Assembly: GCA_028641055.1 (NCBI GenBank)
Contig: CM054057.1
Coordinates: forward strand, 397,528,541 to 397,592,540
Length of the DNA stretch: 64,000 bases
DNA from: Alopecurus myosuroides
Lineage: Eukaryota; Streptophyta; Magnoliopsida; Poales; Poaceae
Reading direction: 5' to 3'
How positions within the stretch are numbered: the first letter of the stretch is position 1; each line of letters opens with the position of its first letter. Positions 1 to 10,887 of this stretch are shown piece by piece. The notes beneath the pieces are model-generated. The model did not search any database. It saw only the letters and a list, made by a program, of their open reading frames with translations, and was not told the origin of the DNA. A program made the translations under genes and the position numbers.

Positions 1-1384
1 TGCAAGTATGCTTATATGGTGGAGTGGGTAGACTATACATAGGGTTGGCTACCCATGATGGATGGAAGATACATCATGGTTGATTTAACATCTCTATATG
101 TTTGTTGAAGAAGATACTTCAAAAGAAAATAATATAGTTTCTCTTGTAGATAATGCATCTTCAAGAGGTTTTGTGAGACTTTGCTTAGAAAAGAAAGTTT
201 TTCTTTGTAAAACAACTTTCAGCTTTTCCTCATCCGTACCTCACAGGTACAAAGTTCATCTTTCCAGTACCTCACATGTACTAATCCCTTTTCAAAAACA
301 TCCTTTTTCAAAACATTGACACAATGCTAGCTACATGGCCATTCAACTGTCCATATCCGAGGACGTGGCTATTCAGAATAGTTTTACTCTGCAGAAGTGT
401 ACACATCCACAAGATCCAGAACATCCGGCCGTGAACAACCATGGACTGTCTCCGACAGTATGCGAACATCAGATAACTGGTCCTAACCTTCCACTATGTT
501 CAATCTAGTAGATGGTTATCTCTTCAATTGGGTTTGTCCTCCCTGGCATCATGTCCCACACTGCCATGAAAGGAGACCCAACTGTTGCGGCCGGAGGGAA
601 AATTAATCCCACACTATGCATGCCTCGTGTTTCATAACTTGGCGACATTCCGATTCAGGGGATCCCATCCCTTATAGCAATTTGAGATAGAGCACACACT
701 AACGAGGACAAGCTTCTAGCCAAGCCCCTTGCCCATGTTGGGGTAGAGTGGCAGTACGATAAAGGTTGTCCGACAAAGACTAGGTTATGTGTCATTTTCG
801 AAAACCCATTTTTTTCTAAAAAATGATCCCCTCACAATTCTCCCGTGGACAAGGCCCCACCTTTCCACCGGGTTTTCCATAAAGCCTTTGTTTTGCAAAA
901 GTCACATTTTTAGGGTGTCCACTTAGGGACCCCATGTTATTTTATTTTTGGGGGTAAATATACCATATGGTGGCTATGGGCTTGGTAACACCAAGTTTTT
1001 TACTATTGGCATGATAATAATGTATATAGTATTAGTAGTAGTAATAGCCACATCAAAAATAGTTTGTTAACCCATTTTTGTAAAACTTCAGAAGTAAAAA
1101 CATGCATGATAGATAATGATAAGTGTAGTAGTAAGCATCGAGATGGCTTTCCTTGAAACTCCTTGGGTCCCTGGCTTTGAAGTAGCTCGAACTTGCAATA
1201 AAGTTGTACGACACCTTCCTCTTCTTCGTTTTCTAACGTCGTAAAAAGAATAAAGAACACACTCTCAGAACCAAAGAAGGCAAACAATAATACAAAGCAA
1301 CACATAAAACAAGAAAACTTATACTAAAGCAATCACTCAAGTCTTTATCGAGAAAACTACCAAAACAAACACTCATGGCGTAAA

Positions 1385-2800
1385 TGTTATTACTAGGATG
1401 CTTATGGCTGGGAAACCATATCCCGCAACCTAATGGTCATGGGTTTAGTGGGTGTACCACTCTCATACCAAGACATGGAAGAAGCTAAAATAGCCTCTAG
1501 TCACAAGGGTGAGACTACTAAAGTAATAACAAGCTCCAAAAGTAATACCCATGCTAGTGGGTATTAACAACAACGCAAACAAGCATCAACTAGATAAGTT
1601 TCCCACTAACCCAATGAATAGAAAACTAAATAAATCAAGTCACAACAAAAGCACGGGTAAAATACTCATGCTAAAGTCATCACCCAGAATATTTGAAATA
1701 ACAAAGCAAACAACAGATAAACACGGTAGCTACTGACTATGTTTAGATCCACACATGGACTTAAAGAAACACTCAATCACAAAAGTAACTAACAAACTAG
1801 TGGCTCAAACATTTGTAACAAGCCATAAGGAACACTATAGAACACACAAATCACAAGAGATGAATGTTGCTAGAAAAATAGGATAATAGCAGGGGTTCAC
1901 TAGTAGTATGCTAGTACAAAAAATTACTACACAAGCATGCCTAAGAAGTAGTGTGTTTCACAACAAGCACCAACTTGCAACCAAAAGATTCATGTCAATA
2001 TAATAGGAGTGAAGACATGCTAAACATGCTAGGCTAAACATACACTCATAAAAAAAGGAAGGCAACATTAATAGGGCAACTCATAAATTCTAGGGGTACT
2101 ACTAATACATTAATAGTGAAGCAACCATCACTACAAGAATGCATTCTCCCTTAACAAGCAACACATGCTTATAAGCACCTAATAACAGAAACATACACTT
2201 TACACATGCTAGTAAATAATTATATTAAAACCACTTCTATAAGAACAACTGCTCCCACCATAACAACTAGAATCATCCAAGCCGAATTAACCATGCTTTT
2301 CTAACAACCAAGGAACAAGCATCAAAGGTGACATGTTATAAAACTAGTAGCTATGCAGTCTACTCATGCTCAAACAACACTTTCTAAAATTATGCCACTC
2401 AAAGGAATTTTATCCACAAATAACTCCTCAATGCTAGGAAATACTCCTATTAGTGCAAACAACTCTTAAACTAATCAAATGCAAAACCATACCCTTCCTA
2501 ACATGCTATTTACAGGAAAACACCACATCATTGAAAGTATAACATCCACACATGCTAGGAGTCACAAATCTAGCACTAAAACACTTCAATAAAAGTTTAA
2601 TAGAGCAACATTCAATTTTCTTTGGAAAAGTCTACTAAGCACACATAGAGTGAAAGAGGCCACTAACAAGTATGTTTATGGTAGGGAAATTATATCCCTA
2701 ACCAAAATGCAATGGAATCAGTGGGTGCTCCACTAACATACCAAGGCATTAAGAGGTCATAATGCCTCTGGTCATACTTGGGGAAAATTAATATCCCACT
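1385..2800. repeat. Diverged internal duplication inside the left LTR
   Basis: A block near 1385-1510 (TAGGATGCTTATGGCTGGGA, a three-part 'gtgggtg..ccact' motif, 'gcctctagtcac') returns in diverged form near 2665-2795. The sister LTR has it once, near 49395-49515. The left LTR is about 1.2 kb longer than the matching part of the sister LTR, and a duplication of roughly 1.28 kb would explain this. Similarity is clear for about 120 bases and weaker beyond. Confidence 0.45.
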
Positions 2801-4302
2801 AAACAAGCATCAAAATACTACCCATACTAGTGATGAAAATAGGAAGCATTTAATTAAGTCAAAACTACTCATGCTTCCCCATAAATTAACGTAGAATCTA
2901 ACAGAGGTGACTCAACCACAATATCAGTACCAAAGTGGTACTAGACCTAACATATCATCCTCACAAATTTATCTACTAACCTAAAAGTAACAACCCACAA
3001 TTTTCTAAACATTAGGAAATTCTAGAAAATAACTATGCTAGTAAAAGTAATTCTAATTAGCACACGTAATACTAAACGTTTCCTAACATGCTAGTTCTGT
3101 AAGACAACTACATACTAAGAGATAGCAACAATCTTACATATGCTAGAAAATATAAATCTAATACCAAAGTATTGGATAAACCTAGAATAATATAAAACAG
3201 GAAAGTGCAAAATCTAGCTATCCACACCCAAATTATTCTGCAGCTCTAAAAATTGCACCAAGCAAGGATTAGGTAGATCTAAGCATACACAAGGTCATCC
3301 AATTGGATTCACATCAAAAATCATCACCAAAAGGTCTACAAAAATCCTAGAAGTGCTCTCTGGTCATTTACCAACATGCATGGCATTTTCTTTAGGAATC
3401 TCACTTGCAAGCAAGGCTAAGTGCTACTAGTAGGTATCACTTAGGGATATCTAAAACAGTTGAGTTTGCATCTTTAGGATTCTTATTTGTAAAGTTATGA
3501 TAAAAAAGGGTGAAACAGATAGGTTCTGCAAGAATAAACATTACTACTAAATTAAAAGTCAAAAAGTAAATCTACCACTTGGATCTGGTTAAGAAAATGT
3601 TAGGGTACCTCCGTGATTTTTGGTTTGGAAAAAAATCCCAAGTTTACTATTTTTCCAAGGGCTAAAGCTAGGGTGCACTTTCTATCTATTTTTTTAAAGA
3701 ATAAAAATACAAAGAGAAAAAAATCGGCGCGGGCCACATGGGCACGGCCCAACTACGGCCGGTTCGGCACGTCGCTCGCCCGCGCGCGCTGCACGCTGCA
3801 GGATTGCTTGATTCAAAGGGATTTGTCGATGCGCAGATCGACGGCTCTCCTTCGTCGTCAACCTCTCCCCTCTCTATCTCTCTCTCTCCGCAACACGGGC
3901 TGGGAACGGCGTCGAGGCGCAGCTCACCTGGGCGCGGGGTCGTGGAGGATGCGGGGGGTCATGGCGTGCAGGCGAGAAAGCGGCAGCAGCTGCGGTGGCT
4001 CCAGTCGACAGCAGCGAGCTGCGCATCTACGGTGGCTCCATGGACGGCGGCGGCGAACCTGCAAGCAAAAGGCAAAGGAAAGGGTTCCGGGAGACGTGCT
4101 AGGGTACGGGGAGCAAGGCTAGGGCGCAGAGGTGAGCTAGGAGTGGCCGGGACGGGCTCAACCTTCACGGGGATCGGCACGGGCTCCGACGAGCTTTTCC
4201 TCCTCGCCTCGCTCACAAAGAGCGAGCGAGGAAGGATGGGGTGGCTAGGGGAGTGCGGTGAGGCGTGGGTGAGTGGGTGGCGAGGTGGAGGGGTGCGGTG
4301 TG

Positions 4303-4310
4303 GTTTATAC
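4303..4310 (-). promoter_or_regulatory. Probable LTR TATA box (GTATAAAC)
   Basis: On the minus strand GTATAAAC lies directly before a GC-rich block (about 4300 down to 3720) that contains CT-rich tracts. The sister LTR has TATAAGG at the same place (51052-51058) despite much divergence around it. Position and conservation fit the LTR promoter, with the GC-rich block as transcribed leader. The start site itself cannot be seen. Confidence 0.5.
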
Positions 4311-5470
4311 GCGCGGGCACGGGGGGTGCTCTGCGGCATGGCCTCGGCATGGGCGCGGGCAGCACGGGGCGGCTCTCCGCGTCATACAACAGACGGAAAA
4401 GCTAGGGCGCGGCGCGCACTGGCGCTGGGCGGCGAGGTGAGGCGTGCAACGTGCGGCGTGGCCATAGTGGCGCGTGGGTGGGGGCGCGCACTGTGTGTCC
4501 CCGGCCTGCCCCCCCTGTTTGTCTCGGCCTCTCTTTCTCCCTCTCGTTTCTCTCTCTCTCTGATGAACCCAAAAGGGATCCAAGGCACACAACACACAAG
4601 TGGCACATAGGGGAGTAGATAGGACATGGCCCCTCCCCCCAATTCAAACAAATTCTCAACAATTTGATCAATCAAACTTCTATCCAAAACTTGATTCAGA
4701 AAAAGACTTAACTGAATTTTTGCTGTGTTGAGACAGACAGAATCATCCAAAAGTCCAAGCATAATTAAAATAGCAAATGAAGTCCAATATTGGAATTTTA
4801 AGTTGGACAATGCTAAGCATGACATGAAATTTCAGAAACACTTTTTTAATATATTTTTGAAAGTGTGCAAGGCTATTAAAACAAAGTGGAAAAAGGGCAT
4901 CTTTCCGTTTTTCTATGCTTTCAAAAATACTCTAGTTTCTCTGTTATTTTCTTGTCTCAAAAAAAACATGCAAATCTATGTTTTCAAACTTCACAAATCA
5001 AACTAAGGTTATGAATTTGTAGTCCACACACCGGAGAACAAGTATAAGTCAAGAAAACATAAAATTGGATATTCTAACTAATTGAAAACATGAGCTAGAA
5101 ATAGGTGTTTGGCTAGTTTTTCAGGGAAAAACTCTAATAGAATTTCTAAATAAAAGCATCCATATTTTCAAATGCCATTTTGTTTTCTTGGATCAAACAA
5201 AGCCAAATAATGTTGTCAAGTTGAAAACAAGCATGATCCATGTCTTGGGTAAAAATTCCTTAGGGTAATATATGGAAAACAAGAGAGAAAAATATTGATA
5301 CTCGGAGAAAACACTAGGGTGAGTTTAAAAGAAAATAATCCTTGCAATGCTTAGATGATTTGCAACACAGATAATTGTCCATCCAAGCAACACATCATTC
5401 AAAAAAAAATGTTGGCCCAAAAATTTGGGTTCTACTGCTACTACACAGAGGTAGAAATTGGGGTGTGACA

Positions 5471-5728
5471 ACGTAGACGTACTTCCCTTGGGAAGGAACT
5501 ATGGGAATCATATCCGTGTCTCCTTGTTTACACATGTGGTTTATCTTGTACTTTACATATTGCTGCTGATGCTTACTTTGTATCGTCTCACATAGGTTGC
5601 TCACCTAGTTGCACATCTAGTTAATCTTGTGATTTATCTTGTTTAGCCAAATATAAAAGAAACAAATAAAAAATTGGTAGTCAACTATTCACCCCTCCCC
5701 CCTCTAGTGACCATACTTGTACTTTCTG
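5471..5728 (+). mobile_element. 3' remnant of a Copia LTR
   Basis: About 258 bases of LTR end lie directly before a tRNA-Met-type primer binding site. The tail 'ctattcacccctcccccctctagtg' class of sequence followed by ACTTTCT is typical of SIRE/Maximus Copia LTR ends; the expected terminal CA is mutated to CT. The rest of the LTR was displaced by the long LTR at 1-5470. Confidence 0.6.
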
Positions 5729-5742
5729 TTGGTATCAGAGCC
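5729..5742 (+). other. Primer binding site of the Copia element
   Basis: TTGGTATCAGAGCC matches the 3' end complement of initiator tRNA-Met, the usual primer of plant Copia and many gypsy elements. It sits between the LTR remnant and the gag start. Confidence 0.8.
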
Positions 5743-5778
5743 TCGTCTCTTTAGTAAGGCTTAACCGCCTAAGAGAGT

Positions 5779-6049
5779 ATGGTCATCTCGGATAATTCCC
5801 CTTCTTCGGAGGTTTTGGCCGAAACTATAGGTAACCTTGAGTCAACTGTTGGATCCATCCAAATCAAACTTCACAATGTTACCTCTGGTTTCAAGTCCGA
5901 CCTCTCCAAGTTGAAGGAAATGCTCCAATTCTTGATGGGTAAGCCTAAGGATTGAAAGTTACCTTTCACCGTCGCTCCCGCTGTTGGAGAAACTGAGTAA
6001 ATCCCCGTTAACTCTGACACGATAGAGGAAAAAATTCGCCTAGCCAAAG
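5779..6049 (+). pseudogene. Copia (SIRE-like) gag, first fragment
   Basis: An ATG 37 bases after the primer site opens a reading frame for a hydrophilic protein starting MVISDNSPSSEV, followed by a helical Leu/Lys-rich stretch. Two in-frame stops (TGA 5953-5955, TAA 5998-6000) break it. The Tat element then interrupts the frame after GCC AAA G. The same frame resumes at 16672, beyond that element and its CAAAG duplication. The assignment to Copia gag rests on the primer site, the position and the LTR end; the protein itself is too short for a firm family call. Confidence 0.6.
6045..6049. repeat. Target-site duplication CAAAG, left copy
   Basis: Five bases directly before the LTR start TGTCGTGGGA, identical to 16667-16671 directly after the right LTR. 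Confidence 0.95.
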
Positions 6050-6525
6050 TGTCGTGGGATTATCACGTCAGACGTTACCGGGGGTAACTGATCTTGGGGC
6101 AAGACGACACAGGCGCTTGGGAGAGGGTTTAGCTCAGAGGAAAACATGATGGAACTCGATCTGGTAGCCGGCAATCAAGTCGCCGAGTCTCCGATCTCAA
6201 TATATTAACTCGATCTCTCATATACACTGGATGCTCGATATCAAGCGGTACTACTAGGGTTCTTAGATCTCTCTCAACTAGACCTAGGGGTCGGTTTATA
6301 AAGCACCCGTACCCCCTGGCTTACTCTCCAAGGCGCACCCTGAATCCTACCCGGACACCGCATACAAACTCTAACCTTCCTCTACCGTAACCCTCAATCC
6401 GGGTTATGAGGCCTACAATCTTGGGCCTTCCAGAAGTTTCTTTATCCTCTGCCGGATCTTGCGCAGCGTCCTTTGGGCCGGGTTATGCCTTGGAGTTGGC
6501 CTACCGGGTTAGTATCCCCCCATCA
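6050..6525 (-). repeat. Tat 3' LTR (left LTR)
   Basis: 476 bases, on the plus strand TGTCGTGGGA...CCCCCCATCA; on the coding strand it begins TGATGG and ends CGACA. It differs from the right LTR at seven sites by hand count, all single-base changes and no indels. Confidence 0.95.
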
Positions 6526-6540
6526 GTAGTCCCCAGAATA
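6526..6540 (-). promoter_or_regulatory. Polypurine tract of the Tat element
   Basis: Read on the minus strand, TATTCTGGGGACTAC ends exactly at the LTR start TGATGG. This is where second-strand synthesis would be primed. The purine run is interrupted, as is common in this lineage. Confidence 0.55.
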
Positions 6541-6908
6541 GCTTGGGCTTCACGGATCCTTCCTTGAAGCACTTGCTATTCTCTGCAAAGATATCAAACA
6601 CACAAGCGTATGGAGGCCGGGTTAAGGTGCTTTGATAGATAGCTAGGCCTAACTCCATGGTGGCCATATAGTAACCCGGCTTTCCTCCAAGCGCACTGCT
6701 CAGATTTCCGAGTCCAAACCCTGATAAAAACGTCAAGATTCTATACTTTTACTCGATAATTGACCCTGGTTTCACGGAGTGAATCTCTTTCTCTTTTTTG
6801 CCCGGATACCTCGCTCAATACCTGAAGCATATCTCGCAAAATCTGCACGGATAACCATTACCCCATAATTTCTGGCTTCAGGCCGTTAGAATAGGTTCAC
6901 CCTCACCT

Positions 6909-6916
6909 TATAAATA
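6909..6916 (+). promoter_or_regulatory. TATA box of the antisense gene
   Basis: TATAAATA in a GC-mixed context, on the strand opposite to the retrotransposon's own transcription. It lies about 270 bases before the first inferred splice donor (7180) and 574 before the first in-frame ATG. The start site would be near 6940. Sequence upstream to 6541 has no other gene and is the likely promoter region. Confidence 0.6.
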
Positions 6917-7482
6917 GTGCTCAGAGGGTAACCTAGAATCCAACGCCTCACTCCAACTTATCCCTTCCTTCCTCACACCTTACGCTCTCGCGACGCCACC
7001 ACAAGAATCTAGGGCTCGCCACCGGTACAGAGCCACCATCGGCCGTGTTCGTTCTCAAGCCATCCGCGCCGCCACCAAGCTTCACCCCCGCGCCCTCGTC
7101 CTGCTCTTCCAAGAACCGCGAAGGGGGCATTCAGACCACGCCGCCCGCAGCCATCGTATCAGGCTTCCAGTATCTCCCTGTAAGTTCCTTGCACTTTGCT
7201 AATTTAGCCCCGCAATTTTATGATTCATCCTGGATTGGATCTTGGTCAACCCGCGGGCCGTTTCTCCCGCCACACCGGATTAGATGGCTTAGAGGCTTGC
7301 CAGCTCCTTTAATAACCTATTTGATGATCACACACCATCCTCCTACCGTTATTAATCACCAATTTCTTCGTAGAATTGTTCGCAAGTTTTCCAATCTAGA
7401 TCCATTTCACCCCAACTTTCCGCACATATCATTGACACTCGGAAAATCCCCCTTTTCCGGTTCTTTTGCTTGCAGTAGATAC

Positions 7483-10400
7483 ATGGGCAACCATCCGTCT
7501 TCCTCAGACACCTTTCAATACGTAAGTGAACAATAATTTCTAGAGTCGTACTTAATACCCGGATAACTCGCAACCTCCACTCCGTGATGTGATACCCGAA
7601 TAATCCTTAGTTTCCATACTTTCTTGATACTCCAAGTGCATGCCCGGATAACCTAATATTCCCGAGTCTTATTTCCTGTACCTTTCCTCCTTGTGTTTGC
7701 AGGTTGATCCCATGGCTCCCAAAAGGCAAGGGAAACAGCCGGCCCAGGCGAAGGCAACCCAATCCATATCCGCAAATTGGGGGCGATCCACAGTCACAAA
7801 GGCCAAGCTGGAAGAGCTGGCCGAATTGGGGATTCTCCCTCCTCAGAAGGACATTCGCTGGAGGGCGCCGGGTGACGAGACCCGGCCCACACCCACCGAC
7901 GGCGAGGTAATCTGTTTCGTGGAGCACGTGACCCGGGGATTCCGTCCTCCGGGTCACCCTTTCTTTCGTGAGGTCCTGAACCATTATGGGCTCAGGATAT
8001 TTGACATAGGGCCTAACTCTATGTTGAATATTACTCACTTCATTGTCCTATCCGAGTCATACTTGTGCACTCCGCCAAGTTTGACTCTCTTTATTGAACT
8101 CTTCCAGTGCAAGTCATGCCGCGAAAGCGGTGATGGAGCACTTCTCACTTGCGGCGGGGTATCCATCCAACGCCGCAAAAACTCCCCAATGCCAACCCTT
8201 AATCGGAATTCCCATGTCAAACACTGGCAACTATCCTTCTTCTACTGCCACGACACCTCTCCACCCGGCGAGAAGAGACTGCCGGGTTACTCGGAGGGCC
8301 TCCTCAATACCTCCGAGAATTTCAATGCTTTCGCCCCTGACTCAGACAGGGAGGCAATCATACCTTTGCTAGCTAAGTTAGCCGTTCTCTCAGCCCAAGG
8401 CCTTCTTGGGCTCAACTTAGTGAAAACTTGGGTTGACTTCCGTATCCAACCTAATTCTATCCGCACCAAATTGATGTGCGAATACTCGGGGCACACCACA
8501 GATGCACTCCGATATTCCACCAAGAGCTTTGCAGCCGGGGATACCAACAAAACCATCAAGGGTTTCCTGACGGAGAAACTGGAAGTGATAAAAAACATCG
8601 TCGGGTTACCTCCGTTTACTCGGGAGAACCCGGCCCCAGCGGTAAGACCCGATGCTCATAAGCTTACTTCTTCATTTTGACTCGATACTGCTCCTAACTC
8701 TTATTTTCATCTTTCCGTCTCAGGCCGGTGACCCTTTCTGGACAGTTGAGACCTCCCCCCCTTCCAGGGACCCGGAAGACGAAGACGAGCCGGTTGACGG
8801 TGATGAAGGTGTTCACCCAGATCTTGTGTTACCTTTACTTATATCGTTATCCTCCTATTTAACTTTTCCATGGGTACATACTTGGTTCACAGGACCGGAG
8901 GACGAAGACTAGAAGGACGAAGACGAGAAGGACGAAGACGACCCGGAAGCTACCGAATCTGATCAAGAAACTCCAGTTGGGGCCAAGAGGAAGGCCAGAG
9001 GGGTAGTGTTCAAGGTTCCTTTCTCTTCTATGTCCTCTGAGCCTTACTCCTTTGATACCATGCGACAACTTAATCATCAATTATCGAACTCGTCATACTT
9101 GAAGGATTCTCTTCCAGCCAAGCGCAGAGTGACTCGGAGTTCCCCGGGTGAGGATCCTCTTAACCCGGGCATCTCCACCTCCCCCGTCCATCGTGCCAGT
9201 GCTCCTCCACCTCGTCCTTCCAATTCTCCTCAGCGCCACCCCTCTCCTAACCATCCACGCGCCGGGCAATTCCGGGTTCCGCTAACGGTTCCTTTGACAA
9301 CTTCGTCTGCTTCCAGCGGCGAACTCCCGCCGGATTACGCCGTAAATACTGGGTAAGTTTTTGCTATATGACATCCTTTGATACCTGAAATTTTTCAATC
9401 ACCATTGCTAACTGCCTCTTATCATCTTCTTTAGTGCTCAATCCACCGTTAGTGACCCGGAGAATGTGGAGATGGATAACCGTCAGACAGAGGAGCCGAC
9501 TGAGAAAGTAGACGCCGCGACCGGCGGTGATACTGAGAACAACCAGGAACAAGCCGCCGAGTCTCCTGAGTCATCCGAACCAGTGGACGAGGAGATCGAG
9601 GTTCCGGACACAAGGATGGGTTCTCCCAACCCGGATATTCAGACTATCCGGGTCTCAACTCCCAGGGCGGGGAGAGCTCCCCCATCAGGTGACCAGGCTG
9701 CCGTCTCTTCCGGTGCCCGACCCGAGGACCTGAAGTTTGCCCAGATGCTCGAAACCCTGCGCGCTTTGAGGGCTAATGAAGAAAACATCTTAGAGGCTTT
9801 AGTAGCCAAACACGAGGTAAACCCGACTAATATTGCTTGTGTCCTTATCCAGTCCCCAAGTTCCGAGTGAATTAATTCACAATTTGCTTGGAACTTTACG
9901 ATATAAGCGACTGATAACTTACCCCTTTACCCGGCTAATCCTTCCTTGCATCCATGCAGTCCTTCGTGACTCAATCTGAAGAGAAACTGACCAAGGCCGC
10001 CAAGCTCCTTGAAAAGGAGGTGGCTCTACGTGAGGCGGCCGAGGCTGAATCCAGGAGGAGCAGGACGATAATGAAGAAGTATAGGAGGAGGGCTCACACA
10101 ACAGAAGATGATCTGACGAGCCTTTATGTTCAAATTGCTGATACGTACCGTGCTTTGCTTGGTACGCTTCTTCATCCGGGTTATTCTTTTGATAAATAGC
10201 GGGAATTTCCTGACTCATGTTTCCATTTCTGCAGGCCCGGATGAAGTGATGTCGGACGAGGGTGACATTGCCAGGCTAAAAACTATCAAGAGCGTAATCC
10301 GGCAGCTATGCGCCGGAACCAAATGGATCCTTCAAGAAATACGGTGGCCGGGTAAAGGGCATGGCGACCTGAAGAGAATGCTAGATGCTTGCTCCACTAT

Positions 10401-10887
10401 CCCCGAGTGGATTTGGCACTGGAAACGCTCGTCCTGCCGGGTTGGAGTAACCCGGGGTCTTGCGCTTGCCAAGGCTTACTTCCCTAAGCTCGAGCTAGCC
10501 AAGCTTATGGGCGGTTTCCCGGAATATAAGCCTTATGGGTCCAAGTTCTCCGTGAAGGATTTCCAGGCCGTCCAGAAGGAGGTCCGTTACCCGGCCAGCA
10601 TGATTGCTGACGGCTTAGATGTCGATTCCCTCGTTCCTGCTTATGATGCTGCTGGTGAAGCTATTAAGTCGTATCTTCCCGAGCCGTATGACATGCTTGC
10701 CCGATGGAAGGAGGAAGCTGCTAAGTTGAGGGAGGAGGCTGCCAAAAAGAAGGCTAAAGCCGACTCTGCGCCCGCTACCTCCACACCAGTCGTTCCTCCT
10801 CCTGCGCGAGCCGGCACTGCTGATCCGGGTGCTGCTGCTACCCCAAGTGACGGCAAGGGTAAGGCGAAGATGGATGCCGGGGCTTAG
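7483..10887 (+). CDS. Spliced antisense gene of the Tat element (aORF)
   Basis: Inferred exons: noncoding exon ending 7179; 7476-7521; 7703-8641; 8724-8808; 8893-9352; 9435-9816; 9960-10161; 10235-10887. Every intron is GT-AG with a pyrimidine-rich acceptor, and the phases join so that one frame runs from ATG 7483 to TAG 10885-10887: 919 codons, or 903 from the second in-frame ATG at 7712. The single defect is TAG at 8910-8912 in an acidic repeat where sister units read GAG. The N-terminal third (for example HPFFREVLNHYGLRI and a nearby PPSLTLF) matches the 'putative gypsy type transposon' domain (PF04195) found in plant Tat elements. The middle is Pro/Ser/acidic and probably disordered, the exon at 9960 is coiled-coil-like, and the C terminus is Lys/Ala-rich. 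Function is unknown. It is not gag or pol. Confidence 0.8.
8893..8944 (+). repeat. Acidic 15-base tandem repeat in the antisense gene
   Basis: About three units of AAGGACGAAGACGAG encode a run of Asp/Glu with Lys. The first unit ends in TAG instead of GAG, creating the gene's only premature stop. Confidence 0.7.

Larger units (their letters stand above)
1..5470 (-). mobile_element. Long gypsy LTR (left end outside window), minus strand
   Basis: This stretch aligns along its length with the LTR at 48002-52249: same start phrase, same GC-rich block, same end in TGTGACA. It lacks about the first 425 bases of that LTR, so the element runs off the left edge. Read on the minus strand it begins TGTCACACCC at 5470. 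No polypurine tract follows on the right, so it is either the 5' LTR of a minus-strand element lying to the left or a solo LTR. It was inserted into a Copia LTR; the five bases after it (ACGTA) may be one half of a target-site duplication. The length and GC-rich leader recall the Sukkula/Erika group of Triticeae, but the family name is a guess. Confidence 0.75.

Noticed and set aside
3738..4610. 290-codon plus-strand ORF and overlapping minus-strand ORFs
   Set aside because: It lies in the GC-rich block of an LTR transcribed on the other strand; the sister LTR does not keep the frame, and composition explains open frames on both strands.
7045..7536. 163-codon ORF at the start of the antisense gene
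   Set aside because: It has no ATG and runs through the inferred first intron; treated as 5' UTR.
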